The position numbers and the translations under genes were made by a program. Positions 45,333-54,641 of a stretch of 64,000 bases of DNA are shown here, one piece after another; position 1 is the stretch's first letter, and each line of letters opens with the position of its first letter. This DNA is from Pseudolabrys sp. Root1462. Lineage in GTDB: Bacteria > Pseudomonadota > Alphaproteobacteria > Rhizobiales > Xanthobacteraceae. Below the pieces are notes generated by a model. The model ran no database searches. It worked only from the letters and a program-made list of their open reading frames with translations, and was not told the origin of the DNA. The stretch is from contig NZ_LMFS01000001.1 in the NCBI RefSeq assembly GCF_001426945.1, positions 1,412,943 to 1,476,942 of the forward strand, in the 5' to 3' direction.

Positions 45333-45464
45333 GCGGGCAAATCCTTGATGGGCAGTCCTTGATGAGCAAACCCTGAGCGGGACGGCGAGGGGCGCATTGC
45401 CGCCGGTCCGCGACACCGGCTAGTCTAGAGCCTTACGAGCGACAAGGCGCGAGGAAAGTCACGA

Positions 45465-45875
45465 ATGCCGCAGAATATCACCGTCACCTACAAGGAGCTG
45501 TGCGCCGCCGCCGAGCGCGAGATCGAGACCCTGGAGACGGCCGAGGCCGTCGCGCTCGCCGGCCGCGACGACGTGGTGCTGGTCGATATTCGTGACATCC
45601 GCGAGCTGCAGCGCGACGGCAGGATCCCGGGCGCGTTCCATTGTCCGCGTGGCATGCTCGAATTCTGGATCGACCCGACCGGCTCGTATCACAAGCCGGT
45701 TTTCGCGCAGGACAAGAAGTTCGTGTTCTTCTGCGCCGGCGGCATGCGATCGGCGCTGGCGGCGCAGACCGCGCACCGCATGGGGCTCAAGCCGGTGGCT
45801 CATATCCGCGGCGGCTTCGGCGCCTGGAAAAAGGCGGGCGGTCCGGTTGAGAACCCGGAGCCGAAAGCCGGTTAG
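45465..45875 (+). CDS. Rhodanese-domain sulfurtransferase
   Basis: A 136-residue single-domain rhodanese. The active cysteine is C90 in the loop FFCAGGMRS, and the CH2A-type motif is VVLVDIRDIREL. The loop is the six-residue form expected for thiosulfate or persulfide transfer. Cytoplasmic, no signal. Followed on the same strand by two glutathione transferases, so the three may serve sulfur or thiol stress together. Confidence 0.9.
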   Translation: MPQNITVTYKELCAAAEREIETLETAEAVALAGRDDVVLVDIRDIRELQRDGRIPGAFHCPRGMLEFWIDPTGSYHKPVFAQDKKFVFFCAGGMRSALAAQTAHRMGLKPVAHIRGGFGAWKKAGGPVENPEPKAG

Positions 45876-45986
45876 GCGAGCCGGCGGAATGATCAGCGCC
45901 GCTTCTGGACGGCATCTCCAAAATTCATTTGCCGGCTTCCGGTGGCTTCCGCACCATGCGGCGACTCGGGCAGAGGGGCCTCGCCA

Positions 45987-46676
45987 TTGAAGCTGATCAT
46001 CGGAAACAAGAATTATTCGAGCTGGTCGCTGCGGCCTTGGATCGCCATGACAGTGGCCGGCATCCCGTTCGACGAAGTGCTGATCCCGTTCGAGACTGAT
46101 GAATTCAAGAAGACGGTCACGGGCGTTTCCGGCACCGGCAAAGTGCCGGTGCTGATCGACGGCGATGTCCGTGTCTGGGAATCGCTGGCGATCCTCGAAT
46201 ACCTCGCGGAGAAGTTTCCCGCGGCCGGCCTGTGGCCGAAGGACGCCGCCGCGCGGGCGCACGCCCGCGTCGTGGCCAACGAGATGCATGCCGGCTTCCA
46301 GCCGTTGCGTAATCATCTGCCGGTGAATTTCGCCCGCCGTGTCATCAAGCGCGATCTGCCGCCGCCGGTTCAGGACAATGTCCGCCGCATCGAGGCCTTG
46401 TGGGCGGATTGCCGCGCGCGCTTTGGCACGGCGACGGATCGGCCGGGGCCCTTCCTGTTCGGGGCCTTCGGTAATGCCGACGCGATGTACGCGCCGGTGG
46501 TGTCGCGGTTTCACACTTACGCCGTTGACGTAACGCCGCAGACACGCGCCTATATGGATGCGGTCATGGCGCTGCCGGCTTTCAAGGCCTGGGAGGCCGC
46601 CGGAGTTGCCGAGCCGTGGCTGTTTGCGGAAGACGAAGTCGATTGGCCGGTGGTGCACCGCGCCGACGCGAAGTGA
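45987..46676 (+). CDS. Glutathione S-transferase (paralog 1)
   Basis: A 229-residue GST read from a TTG at 45987 with AGAGGGG upstream. The N-terminus then lines up with its neighbour paralog (KLIIGNKNYSSWSLRPW). The thioredoxin-fold G-site includes KVPVLIDGD and the ES pair in VWESLAILEYL. The helical C-domain follows. The conserved NKNYSSWSLRPW group is a bacterial GST subclass found in alphaproteobacteria. Tandem with the gene at 46712 (roughly 55-60% identical by eye). Conjugates or reduces electrophiles in the cytoplasm. Confidence 0.88.
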   Translation: MKLIIGNKNYSSWSLRPWIAMTVAGIPFDEVLIPFETDEFKKTVTGVSGTGKVPVLIDGDVRVWESLAILEYLAEKFPAAGLWPKDAAARAHARVVANEMHAGFQPLRNHLPVNFARRVIKRDLPPPVQDNVRRIEALWADCRARFGTATDRPGPFLFGAFGNADAMYAPVVSRFHTYAVDVTPQTRAYMDAVMALPAFKAWEAAGVAEPWLFAEDEVDWPVVHRADAK

Positions 46677-46711
46677 TCGGACAGTAAAAGACAAGCGAGC
46701 GAAGGATTTCC

Positions 46712-47398
46712 ATGTCTCTCACTCTGGTTATCGGCAACAAGAACTATTCGTCGTGGTCGATGCGGCCCTGGATCGCGATGAAGGCCGCCGGCATTCCGTT
46801 CAAGGAAGTGCTCATTCCGCTGTATCGCGAAGGCAGCGCCGAGGAGATCCTGAAATACTCGCCGGCCGGCAAGGTGCCGATCCTGCATGACGGCGATCTC
46901 AAGGTCTGGGACTCGCTGTCGATCCTCGAATATCTCGCCGAGAAATTTCCCGATGCCGGTCTATGGCCGAAGGACGCCGCGGCGCGCGCGCTGGCGCGTT
47001 CGGTCTCGGCAGAGATGCACTCGGGCTTCCAGGCGCTGCGCCAGCATTGCACCATGAATCTATGGCTGCCGCCGAAGCCGCGGCCGATGCCGGACGAAGT
47101 CTTTTCCAACATGAAGCGCATCGAGACCATCTGGGCGGATTGCCGCGCGCAATACGGACAAGGTGGGCCTTTCCTGTTTGGTACGCGCTTCGGCAACGCC
47201 GACGCGATGTATGCGCCGGTGGTGGCGCGCTTCCGCAATTACGGACTGCCGGTCGGCCCGGCCACGCGGGCCTATATGGATGCGGTGCTGGCGATGCCGG
47301 CGTGGAAGGAATGGGAAGAGGCCGGCGCCAAGGAGACCTGGATTCTGCAGCACAACGAGCCGGACTGGCCGCTGGTGCGCGGCGTCAAAGTCGAATAG
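46712..47398 (+). CDS. Glutathione S-transferase (paralog 2)
   Basis: A 228-residue GST of the same subclass: IGNKNYSSWSMRPWIAMKAA at the start, KVPILHDGD, VWDSLSILEYL and a helical domain with HSGFQALRQHC. Begins 35 bp after paralog 1 with AAGGA upstream. The pair indicates local duplication with separate retention; substrates may differ because the C-terminal loop (WLPPKPRPMPDEVF) is specific to this copy. Confidence 0.92.
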   Translation: MSLTLVIGNKNYSSWSMRPWIAMKAAGIPFKEVLIPLYREGSAEEILKYSPAGKVPILHDGDLKVWDSLSILEYLAEKFPDAGLWPKDAAARALARSVSAEMHSGFQALRQHCTMNLWLPPKPRPMPDEVFSNMKRIETIWADCRAQYGQGGPFLFGTRFGNADAMYAPVVARFRNYGLPVGPATRAYMDAVLAMPAWKEWEEAGAKETWILQHNEPDWPLVRGVKVE

Positions 47399-47494
47399 CA
47401 GATTTCGCAACCAAAGTTCCATTCATGCGTTGATCACCCAGTGGGGCGGAACCGGCTTTTCAGCCGGTTCTCGCGCTTTGGGCGGATCGGATGC

Positions 47495-49600
47495 ATGCTG
47501 CTGAAACCGGATCACAACGTCTGGCGCATCGCGCGCGCTCATCGCGCCGCCATGCTGGTGGACGGCGCGAATTATTTCGCCGCCGTGCGCAGCGCCATGA
47601 TCAAGGCCGAGCATTCGATCCTGGTGGCCGGCTGGGACATTCACAGCCGGACCCGGCTGGTGGGGCCCTCGGGCCGTGCCGACGACGGCTATCCCGAAAC
47701 CTTCGCCGAGTTCCTCGTCGCGCTGGTGACCGAGAAGCCGCAGCTCGTCGTGCGGCTGCTGCTGTGGGACTTTTCCGTGCTCTATGCGGCCGAGCGCGAT
47801 CCGTTTCCGACGGCGACGCTGCAATGGGCGACGCCGCACAACATCCGTTTCTGCCTCGACGACTGCGTTCCGGTCGGCTCCTCGCAGCACCAGAAGCTGG
47901 TCGTGGTTGACGACAAGGTCGCCTTTTCCGGCGGCCTCGATCTCACGGTGCGGCGTTGGGATACCAACGCCCACGCCGTCGACGATCCGAACCGCGTGGA
48001 TCCGGCCGGCAAGCCGTATGGCCCGTTCCACGATGTGCAGATGGTGATCGACGGAGCGGCCGCCGAGGCGCTGGGCGACTTGCTGCGCAACCGCTGGGCC
48101 TGCGCCGCGCTCGAACAGGTGCCGGTCGTCCGCAGCAGCGGCGATCCGTGGCCGGACAACGTGGCGCCCGATTTCACCGACACCGACATCGGCATCGCGC
48201 GCACCGAGCCGCGGTTCGACGGACGGGAGGAGGCACGGGAGGTCGAGCGGCTGTTTTTCGATGCGATCGATGCTGCCGAGCGCACGATCTATATCGAGAA
48301 CCAGTTTCTCACCGCGCTGCCGGTGGCCGAACGCCTGGCCCGGCGGCTGCGCGAAAAGCCGAAGCTGGAGGTGCTGATCGTTTCGCCGCAGACCCATGTG
48401 TCGTGGCTCGAGGCGCAGAGCATGCGCGTCGGCCGTACCCACTTTGCCGCGGTGCTGGACGAATTCATCGGCAACCGGGTGGCGCTGCTGCATCCCGAAG
48501 TCGGGGCCGGCGACAAGTCCGTCAACACCATGGTGCACGCCAAGGTCATGATCGTCGACGACCGCATCCTGCGCGTCGGCTCGGCCAATCTCAACAACCG
48601 CTCAATGGGCACCGACACCGAATGCGATCTCGTCATCGTTGCCGACGGCGAGGACCAACGCCGCGCCGTCCGCCGGCTGCGTGACACGCTGATCGGCGAT
48701 CACTGCGGCGCCAGAGCAAATGAGGTCGCCGAAGCACTCGAAGGCCACAACGGAAGTTTGACTGCCGTCGCGCAGAACCTCTCGCGCAACGGTCATCGGC
48801 TGACGCCCATTGTGGACGACCCGACCTTGTCGCCCGAAGCTTTCGCTTTGATTCAGAACGTCGCCGATCCGGAAAGGCCGATCGGTGCCGAGGAATTCGT
48901 CAGCAATATGTTCGGAGGTTACGTGCCGCCTCGCAACTTCTCGACCGTCGTCAAAGCCGTCGTGGCCGGTCTCATTATCGTCGCTCTCGCGCTGGTGTGG
49001 AACTTCGTGCCGCTCGCAGATCCGCAGTCGGTCAAGGCGGCTTTCTCCGAGATATCGGATAGTCGGTGGGCGCCGCTCGCGGTCATTGGCGTCTTCGTCG
49101 TCGCCGGTTCGCTGATGTTTCCGGTCACGGTGCTGATCGCGGCAACCGCCGCCGCCTTCGGGCCATGGCTGGGCTTTTCCTATGCCGCCATCGGCGCGCT
49201 GGCGAGCGCACTGGTGACCTATGGCGTCGGCGCCGCGATCGGCAAGAAGACGATGCAGGATCTGCTCGGTCCCAGGCTCAACCGCGTGCGCCGGAAAATC
49301 GCCTCGCGTGGTGTCATCTCCGTCGCCACCATTCGTCTGGTGCCGGTGGCGCCCTTTGCTTTGGTCAATCTCGCGGCCGGCGCCAGCGCCATCCCGGTGT
49401 TCGACTATATGGCCGGCACCATGCTTGGCATGCTGCCGGGCATGGTCATGATCTCGGCGGTCGGCAACCAGTTTGCGCGAATTCTCACATCGCCGTCGCC
49501 GACCGACATCGCGATCCTTGCCGTCGCCGTCATCGCCTGGGTTGGCCTGTCGATCGGCGTTCAGGCGGCCGTGTCGCGATACTGGAGCGGCAGCCGGTGA
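47495..49600 (+). CDS. Phospholipase D-like protein fused to a VTT (DedA-like) membrane domain
   Basis: About 701 residues. The first 450 carry two HKD motifs (HQKLVVVD and HAKVMIVD), the mark of the phospholipase D/cardiolipin synthase superfamily; no N-terminal membrane helices as in classical Cls. Residues about 480-700 form a VTT/SNARE-associated domain with helices and the stretch FPVTVLIAATAAAFGPWLGF, then RLVPVAPFALVNLAAG. The fusion probably makes or remodels phospholipids at the inner membrane, with the VTT part acting in lipid movement. ATG at 47495 is chosen. The stop overlaps the start of the next gene. Confidence 0.9.
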   Translation: MLLKPDHNVWRIARAHRAAMLVDGANYFAAVRSAMIKAEHSILVAGWDIHSRTRLVGPSGRADDGYPETFAEFLVALVTEKPQLVVRLLLWDFSVLYAAERDPFPTATLQWATPHNIRFCLDDCVPVGSSQHQKLVVVDDKVAFSGGLDLTVRRWDTNAHAVDDPNRVDPAGKPYGPFHDVQMVIDGAAAEALGDLLRNRWACAALEQVPVVRSSGDPWPDNVAPDFTDTDIGIARTEPRFDGREEAREVERLFFDAIDAAERTIYIENQFLTALPVAERLARRLREKPKLEVLIVSPQTHVSWLEAQSMRVGRTHFAAVLDEFIGNRVALLHPEVGAGDKSVNTMVHAKVMIVDDRILRVGSANLNNRSMGTDTECDLVIVADGEDQRRAVRRLRDTLIGDHCGARANEVAEALEGHNGSLTAVAQNLSRNGHRLTPIVDDPTLSPEAFALIQNVADPERPIGAEEFVSNMFGGYVPPRNFSTVVKAVVAGLIIVALALVWNFVPLADPQSVKAAFSEISDSRWAPLAVIGVFVVAGSLMFPVTVLIAATAAAFGPWLGFSYAAIGALASALVTYGVGAAIGKKTMQDLLGPRLNRVRRKIASRGVISVATIRLVPVAPFALVNLAAGASAIPVFDYMAGTMLGMLPGMVMISAVGNQFARILTSPSPTDIAILAVAVIAWVGLSIGVQAAVSRYWSGSR

Positions 49601-50310
49601 GGGGAGCGGAGAAGCCGGCCGACTGCGTGCGCGTGATGACGTGGAATATCCACGGCACCCTCGGCCGCAATCCACGTTTCGATCTCGTGCGCGTCGTTGA
49701 TCTCATTCGCCGCTGGGATCCCGACATCGTCGCCTTGCAGGAAGTCGATTCCCGCCGCGCTCTGGCGGATGCCGCGAACCCGTTCGAGTATCTCGCCGGC
49801 GCCGTCGGCGTGTACGGCATCGGCGCGATCTCGCTGACTGGCGCCGATGGCGATTATGGGCAGATGCTGATTTCGCGCTTTCCGGTCAGCCATCAGGAGA
49901 TCCGCGATATCTCGTTCGGCGAGCGCGAGCCGCGCCGCGCCATTCGCGCCGAGATCGCGACGCCACTCGGTCCCCTGACGGTGGTCGCCACTCATCTCGG
50001 GCTCAGCATCAGCGAGCGGCGGCGCCAGGCGGCGATGCTCCTCGAGCTTGCCGCCGGCAACGCGCCGGCGATCATCGCCGGTGATTTCAACGACTGGTTC
50101 TGGCCGGGTTCGGTCCGCGCCGTGCTGTCGCGTATCCTGGCAGGGCGCACGCGCTTTCGCACTTTTCCGGCGGCATTTCCGCTGTTGCGTCTGGATCGAA
50201 TTTACTGTCGGCCGCGTGTTGCCTTGGTCCGCAGCTACGTCGATCGCAGCGCCCGCGCGCTGTCGGATCATCTGCCGGTGATTGCCGATCTGCGGCCCGG
50301 CATCCAATAG
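49597..50310 (+). CDS. Endonuclease/exonuclease/phosphatase-family protein
   Basis: A 237-residue EEP-fold protein beginning at a GTG that overlaps the previous stop (GTGA), so it is translationally coupled. Catalytic marks: TWNIHG (Asn), LQEVD (Glu), AGDFNDW (Asp-Asn) and SDHLPV (Asp-His). The family hydrolyses phosphodiester or phosphomonoester bonds in nucleic acids, inositol phosphates or lipids. Coupling to a PLD-VTT gene favours a lipid-linked phosphatase role. No signal peptide, so cytoplasmic. A rho-independent terminator follows. Confidence 0.9.
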   Translation: MRGAEKPADCVRVMTWNIHGTLGRNPRFDLVRVVDLIRRWDPDIVALQEVDSRRALADAANPFEYLAGAVGVYGIGAISLTGADGDYGQMLISRFPVSHQEIRDISFGEREPRRAIRAEIATPLGPLTVVATHLGLSISERRRQAAMLLELAAGNAPAIIAGDFNDWFWPGSVRAVLSRILAGRTRFRTFPAAFPLLRLDRIYCRPRVALVRSYVDRSARALSDHLPVIADLRPGIQ

Positions 50311-50320
50311 AAAAAGCAAA

Positions 50321-50343
50321 AGCCCGGCGGGGGGTGCCGGGCT
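50321..50343 (+). terminator. Terminator after the PLD-VTT/EEP operon
   Basis: An 8-bp stem, AGCCCGGC with GCCGGGCT (50321-50328 and 50336-50343), with a 7-base loop, preceded by an A-rich run and followed by TCTGCCTT. The A-run before and T-rich end after allow action on both strands. Confidence 0.8.
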
Positions 50344-50377
50344 TCTGCCTTGTAACTCGCCGTTGGCGCTTACGCGC

Positions 50378-50560
50378 TTAGCGGTCGAGCGCTTCCTTGA
50401 TCTTGTCCTTGGCGCCGCCGACGGCGTTCTGAACCTTGCCTTCAACCTGATCGGCCTTGCCTTCGCCCTTGAGCTTGGCGTCGCCGGTTACCTCACCAGC
50501 GGTTTCCTTAACCTTGCCCTTGGCCTGCTTGAAGCTGCCTTCGATACGGTCTCTGTTCAT
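50378..50560 (-). CDS. CsbD-family stress protein
   Basis: A 60-residue CsbD. The typical opening is MNRDRIEGSFKQAKGKVKE, with repeated Gly/Lys/Glu heptads and DAKLKGEGKADQVEGKVQNA. It is hydrophilic and probably helical on stress. CsbD proteins are induced by general stress factors and are used as markers of the alphaproteobacterial EcfG/PhyR response; the gene's own promoter is not obvious here. ATG at 50560 starts the family domain directly. Confidence 0.92.
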   Translation of the reverse strand: MNRDRIEGSFKQAKGKVKETAGEVTGDAKLKGEGKADQVEGKVQNAVGGAKDKIKEALDR

Positions 50561-50716
50561 TTGTTTCCCTCGTATGTTGGCGTGAACTCGCGAAGACAAC
50601 GCGGCCAGTCCCCATCGTGTTCCGCGTATCAGGTATCTCGATGCGGAGGCTTGGTGCGACACAAAGCCTCGCAGCGGCGATGGCCGTTGCGAGGCTTACG
50701 CGTGGATGACGATTGA

Positions 50717-51145
50717 TTACTTCGCCAGATCCTTCGCCTTGGTCTTGCCGTTATCCGTCGACTTGTCGTTCGGGTTCGCGGTGCTCGAAGCGCCGCTGCC
50801 GGTGGTGGCCGACGGCGTGGTGGCCGAGCCCGAGCCCATGGTCTTGGTCGAGTTCGACTGCGTGCCGCTCTTCGGCGCCATGCCGCTGTCGGTCGGCTTC
50901 TTGTTGATGTCGGCGTTGTTTTCCGACTGGGCCTGCTGGTCCGTCTTCACTTTCGACGAGCCCTTCATATCGGCCGAGCCCTTGGTCTGCATGCCGCTCT
51001 TGCCGTTGCTGCCTTCCGAAGTCGGCGCAGCGTTGAGGCTGCCGGGATTGGTCGTGGCCGCGCCCGAAGTGCTGGTCTGAGCATGCGCAAGCGACATGCC
51101 GGCAATCAGCGCCGCAGCGGCGGTCAGGGTAGTAAGCGTTTTCAT
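50717..51145 (-). CDS. Secreted low-complexity Ser/Thr/Gly/Asn-rich protein
   Basis: A 142-residue protein with a signal peptide (LTTLTAAAALIAGMSLAHA then Q) and a mature part made almost wholly of Ser, Thr, Gly, Asn, Lys and Ala, with no cysteine. Such proteins are periplasmic, disordered and often stress-induced. Two ATGs are two codons apart. AGGAGG abuts the first (51151) but stands 6 bases before the second, so 51145 is the likely start. It lies between CsbD and DUF1236 genes, all on the minus strand. Confidence 0.75.
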   Translation of the reverse strand: MKTLTTLTAAAALIAGMSLAHAQTSTSGAATTNPGSLNAAPTSEGSNGKSGMQTKGSADMKGSSKVKTDQQAQSENNADINKKPTDSGMAPKSGTQSNSTKTMGSGSATTPSATTGSGASSTANPNDKSTDNGKTKAKDLAK

Positions 51146-51315
51146 CTTCATCCTCCTGTTAAATTTTTAGGTGCCAGAGAGACACTGCCCGATAACGAGC
51201 GACGGAACGGTGATGTTCCGGGAACTTATTAATTTACGGAACAAAGGGCCGCGAAAAAGAGACGCAGCACGACTCCATGTCGCGCTGCGTCATGTCATTG
51301 GACATACGCGCAGGC

Positions 51316-51891
51316 TCAGGCGTCGAGCACTGCAACGATCTCGCGCGTTGCGGGATCGATGACGACGATGGTGTCGCCGACCAGGATGTAATCGAAGCCG
51401 CGCCATTCCGGATAAACGGTCACGACTTCCGCCGGCAGCGGGTGGTAGCGCACGCTCTCTGGAATGCGCGTGCCGACGCGGACCTCGACGTTCAAGCGGA
51501 CGGGCTCGACCTTCTGCTGCTTGATCACCGTTGTGATCTTGCTGCGCTGCTCGGTCGTCAGGTTGGCGTGCGAACCGGCCGCGCCTTGCCCGCTGGTCGA
51601 CGGCGCCGCTTTGGCCGCGTTGGCGTTCGCGTCGGCCGGAGCTGAGCCTTTCATCTCGACCTTGGTATTTTCATTGGTGCCGGGCTTGAGACCCGACGGC
51701 GCCTGGCCGGTGGTCTCCGGCTTGAGAGCCGGGCTGTGCTGGCCGGCATTCATCGGCGGCGCGGTTTTTTCGGCCGGGGCGTTCTGCTGCGCGGCAGGGG
51801 CGGGCTGCGCCGACGGCTGCTGGGCATAGGCCGCGCTGAGGCCGAGGGCGAGGACCGCGGCGGCACTGCAAAGAAAACGAGCCTTGGGCAT
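51316..51891 (-). CDS. DUF1236-domain secreted protein
   Basis: A 191-residue protein with signal peptide (ending AYAQQ), an Ala/Pro/Thr-rich central linker, and a C-terminal DUF1236 domain of about 60 residues. Its core is RVGTRIPESVRYHPLPAEVV then WRGFDYILVGDTIVVIDPAT. The domain is found almost only in Rhizobiales, in periplasmic proteins of unknown role. The same linker style occurs in the neighbouring low-complexity protein. No regulatory motif recognised. Confidence 0.88.
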   Translation of the reverse strand: MPKARFLCSAAAVLALGLSAAYAQQPSAQPAPAAQQNAPAEKTAPPMNAGQHSPALKPETTGQAPSGLKPGTNENTKVEMKGSAPADANANAAKAAPSTSGQGAAGSHANLTTEQRSKITTVIKQQKVEPVRLNVEVRVGTRIPESVRYHPLPAEVVTVYPEWRGFDYILVGDTIVVIDPATREIVAVLDA

Positions 51892-52092
51892 GTCGATGTT
51901 CCTCTCTGATGGCCCCCGAAGTCTTCAGTGACGCCCTACGAACGCCCAATGGTCCGACCCGTTCCCCTGAGGGGACTGCGACCCGCCATTGCCACGCGGC
52001 CCAACGGGGCGCCATTGCCTTGCCGGTTCCGCCGGGGCACCTTGCGGGCCAAACGAATGCGGCGGCGATTCCGCCGACCCGGAGGCGCCACC

Positions 52093-53700
52093 TTGACCAT
52101 CCTGTCGTCGTCGATCGACCTCTCATCGGCGGAATTCGCAAACAACGCCCAGCGCATGCGCGCTCTGATCGAGGAACTGCGCCAGCGTCGCGCCGAGGCT
52201 GCGCTCGGCGGCAACGAGAAGGCGCGGGCGCGCCACGTCGGCCGCGGTAAGCTGTTGCCCCGCGATCGCGTCATGAACCTGATCGATCCCGGCTCGCCGT
52301 TTCTCGAGATCGGGGCGCTGGCCGCCTATGGCATGTATGACGACGCCATCCATGGCGCCGGCATGATCGCCGGCATCGGCCGCGTCGAAGGCCGCGAAGT
52401 GATGGTCGTGTGCAACGACTCGACCATCAAGGGCGGCACCTATTACCCGATGACGGTGAAGAAGCATCTGCGCGCCCAGGAGATCGCGCGCGAGAACCGG
52501 CTGCCCTGCGTCTACCTGGTCGATTCCGGCGGCGCCAACCTGCCGCACCAGACCGAAGTGTTCCCCGACCGCGAGCATTTCGGCCGCATCTTCTATAATC
52601 AGGCGACGTTGTCGTCGTTGCGCATCCCGCAGATCGCGGTGGTGATGGGCTCGTGCACCGCGGGCGGCGCCTACGTGCCGGCGATGTCGGACGAGACCAT
52701 CATCGTCAAGAACCAGGGCACTATCTTCCTCGGCGGCCCGCCGCTGGTGAAGGCGGCGACCGGCGAGGTGGTGAGCGCCGAGGATCTCGGTGGCGGCGAT
52801 CTGCACGCGCGCAAGTCCGGGGTCGCCGATCATCTGGCGCAGGACGATCACCACGCGCTGTCTCTGGCGCGCCGCATCGTCGCCAATCTCAACACCCGCA
52901 AGGACGTCGACATCGCGCTGTCGAACCCGCGCGATCCGCTCTACGACGCCGCCGAACTTGACGGCGTGGTGCCGGTCGATCTCAAGAAGCAATACGACAT
53001 CCGCGAGGTGATCGCGCGGCTGGCCGATGCCAGCGAGTTCGACGAGTTCAAGCAGCTCTACGGCACGACTTTGGTCTGCGGTTTCGCCCGCATTCACGGC
53101 ATGCCGGTCGGCATCATCGGCAACAACGGCATTCTGTTCTCGGAGAGCGCGCTCAAGGGCGCGCACTTCATCGAGCTGTGCTGCCAGCGCCGCATTCCGC
53201 TCTTGTTCCTGCAGAACATCGTCGGCTTCATGGTCGGCCGCGATTACGAAGCCGGCGGCATCGCCAAGGACGGCGCCAAGCTCGTCACCGCGGTGGCCTG
53301 CGCTCAGGTGCCGAAGATCACCGTCATCGTTGGCGGCTCCTACGGCGCCGGCAATTACGGCATGTGCGGCCGGGCTTACTCGCCGCGCTTTCTGTTCACC
53401 TGGCCGAATGCGCGCATTTCGGTGATGGGCGGCGAGCAGGCGGCCTCCGTGCTCGCCACCGTCAAGCGCGACAATATCGAGGCGTCGGGCAACACGTGGT
53501 CGCAGATCGAGGAAGAGGAATTCAAGGCGCCGATCCGCGACCAGTACGAGGAAGAGGGTAATCCCTATTACGCCAGCGCGCGGCTGTGGGACGACGGCAT
53601 CATCGCGCCAAGCGAGACGCGGCGTGTGCTGGCCTTGGCGTTCAGCGCCGCGCTCAACGCGCCGGTGCCGGAGACGCGGTTCGGGGTGTTCAGGATGTGA
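52093..53700 (+). CDS. mccB: 3-methylcrotonyl-CoA carboxylase, beta subunit
   Basis: A 535-residue carboxyltransferase of the acyl-CoA carboxylase beta family. The TTG at 52093 has GGAGG at 52081-52085, 7 bases upstream. Conserved points are [15 protein letters not shown] at the start, [20 protein letters not shown], and [20 protein letters not shown], the last being characteristic of methylcrotonyl-CoA carboxylases. With MccA (60830) it carboxylates 3-methylcrotonyl-CoA to 3-methylglutaconyl-CoA, the step after Ivd in leucine catabolism. A 201-bp leader with no other gene precedes it. Confidence 0.94.
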   Translation: MTILSSSIDLSSAEFANNAQRMRALIEELRQRRAEAALGGNEKARARHVGRGKLLPRDRVMNLIDPGSPFLEIGALAAYGMYDDAIHGAGMIAGIGRVEGREVMVVCNDSTIKGGTYYPMTVKKHLRAQEIARENRLPCVYLVDSGGANLPHQTEVFPDREHFGRIFYNQATLSSLRIPQIAVVMGSCTAGGAYVPAMSDETIIVKNQGTIFLGGPPLVKAATGEVVSAEDLGGGDLHARKSGVADHLAQDDHHALSLARRIVANLNTRKDVDIALSNPRDPLYDAAELDGVVPVDLKKQYDIREVIARLADASEFDEFKQLYGTTLVCGFARIHGMPVGIIGNNGILFSESALKGAHFIELCCQRRIPLLFLQNIVGFMVGRDYEAGGIAKDGAKLVTAVACAQVPKITVIVGGSYGAGNYGMCGRAYSPRFLFTWPNARISVMGGEQAASVLATVKRDNIEASGNTWSQIEEEEFKAPIRDQYEEEGNPYYASARLWDDGIIAPSETRRVLALAFSAALNAPVPETRFGVFRM

Positions 53701-53833
53701 AGCGGATAGGGGAACCGCCGGCTCCGTTTTGAGGTAGAGCGTCGGATATTACTTGCCAATCCGCCATTGTCTCGGTCCGGGCGGCGCGTTACCCCTTCCG
53801 CAACTGCGCCCCTGCAGACCGCGATCGTGCTCC

Positions 53834-54052
53834 ATGCCCAGCGCTCCCAAAAAACCACCCGGCCATTCCTGGGACGTCTACTTCGTCTATCTCGAAGACG
53901 GCGAGGACGACAGCATGCAGGTGGAAGGCTGCTGGACGGCGGAGGAGGCGATCGCCAAGGCGCGCGACGCGCTCAACGCCTACGCCAAGAGCGACGACGA
54001 CAAGGACCAGTTCGAGATCGTCGCGGTCATTCGCTCCGATGCGGAAATCTAG
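53834..54052 (+). CDS. Small acidic hypothetical protein (72 aa)
   Basis: A 72-residue acidic soluble protein. The layout SWDVYFVYLEDGEDDSMQVE, then EEAIAKARDALNAYAKSDDD, then FEIVAVIRSD, suggests a beta-alpha-beta fold as in small ferredoxin-like regulatory domains. No family recognised. ATG at 53834. It sits 133 bp after mccB on the same strand and may be transcribed with it. Confidence 0.7.
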   Translation: MPSAPKKPPGHSWDVYFVYLEDGEDDSMQVEGCWTAEEAIAKARDALNAYAKSDDDKDQFEIVAVIRSDAEI

Positions 54053-54185
54053 GTCGGGCGGCGACAGACACGAGCCTTACGGTCTAGAATGAGCGCATGA
54101 AACGATCCGGCCCGTCAGGGCCCCATAAAAACCCATTTCATGCCCCTAATCGGCGCTGCGCGGGCGGCGCAACCCGGATACTCCC

Positions 54186-54626
54186 ATGAGGCTGATGCGG
54201 ACGAGGTGGATTGGCGTGGCGGCTGCCGCCGTCATGAGCGGGCAGGTGGCCTGCGCTGCTGCGGCGCCGCGGCATGAAGACACTTCGGCTGCGCGGATCA
54301 AGGCGATCGTCGAGAAGATGAAAACGCTGGCGCCCAACGAGCGCGCCGAGCAGCGCTGCAACGCCAAGGCGCTTGGCGTCATCACCCGCGAGCAGAAGGG
54401 CTTCAGGCCGGACGAGATCATCGCCTACGCCTTCGCCGATGTCGCCATCGACAAGGACCGGGTGGTGGCGCGCGGCGCCGCCTTCCGCAATCGCGGCGAA
54501 TGGTACCGGCTGTCCTATCAGTGCCAGACGGCGGACGAAGGGCTGTCAATCGTGTCGTTCAGCTATACGATGGGCAGCCGCGTGCCGAAGGATCAGTGGG
54601 CCGAGCATTTTCTCGTGCCGCAGTGA
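54186..54626 (+). CDS. DUF930-family secreted protein
   Basis: A 146-residue protein with an N-terminal signal peptide (residues 1-26) and a compact alpha/beta domain. It has paired cysteines at EQRCNAKAL and YQCQTAD. The pattern APNERAEQRCNAKALGVITR matches the DUF930 family of rhizobial periplasmic proteins of unknown function. ATG at 54186; a 30-codon open frame at 54097-54189 ends in overlap with it (ATGA), so coupling is conceivable but unsupported. Confidence 0.8.
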   Translation: MRLMRTRWIGVAAAAVMSGQVACAAAAPRHEDTSAARIKAIVEKMKTLAPNERAEQRCNAKALGVITREQKGFRPDEIIAYAFADVAIDKDRVVARGAAFRNRGEWYRLSYQCQTADEGLSIVSFSYTMGSRVPKDQWAEHFLVPQ

Positions 54627-54641
54627 CGCCTTTGGCTTCCG

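Noticed and set aside
54097..54189. 30-codon frame whose stop overlaps the DUF930 start (ATGA)
   Set aside because: Looks like a coupled leader peptide, but codon use is not gene-like and no ribosome site is seen; chance overlap is likely.
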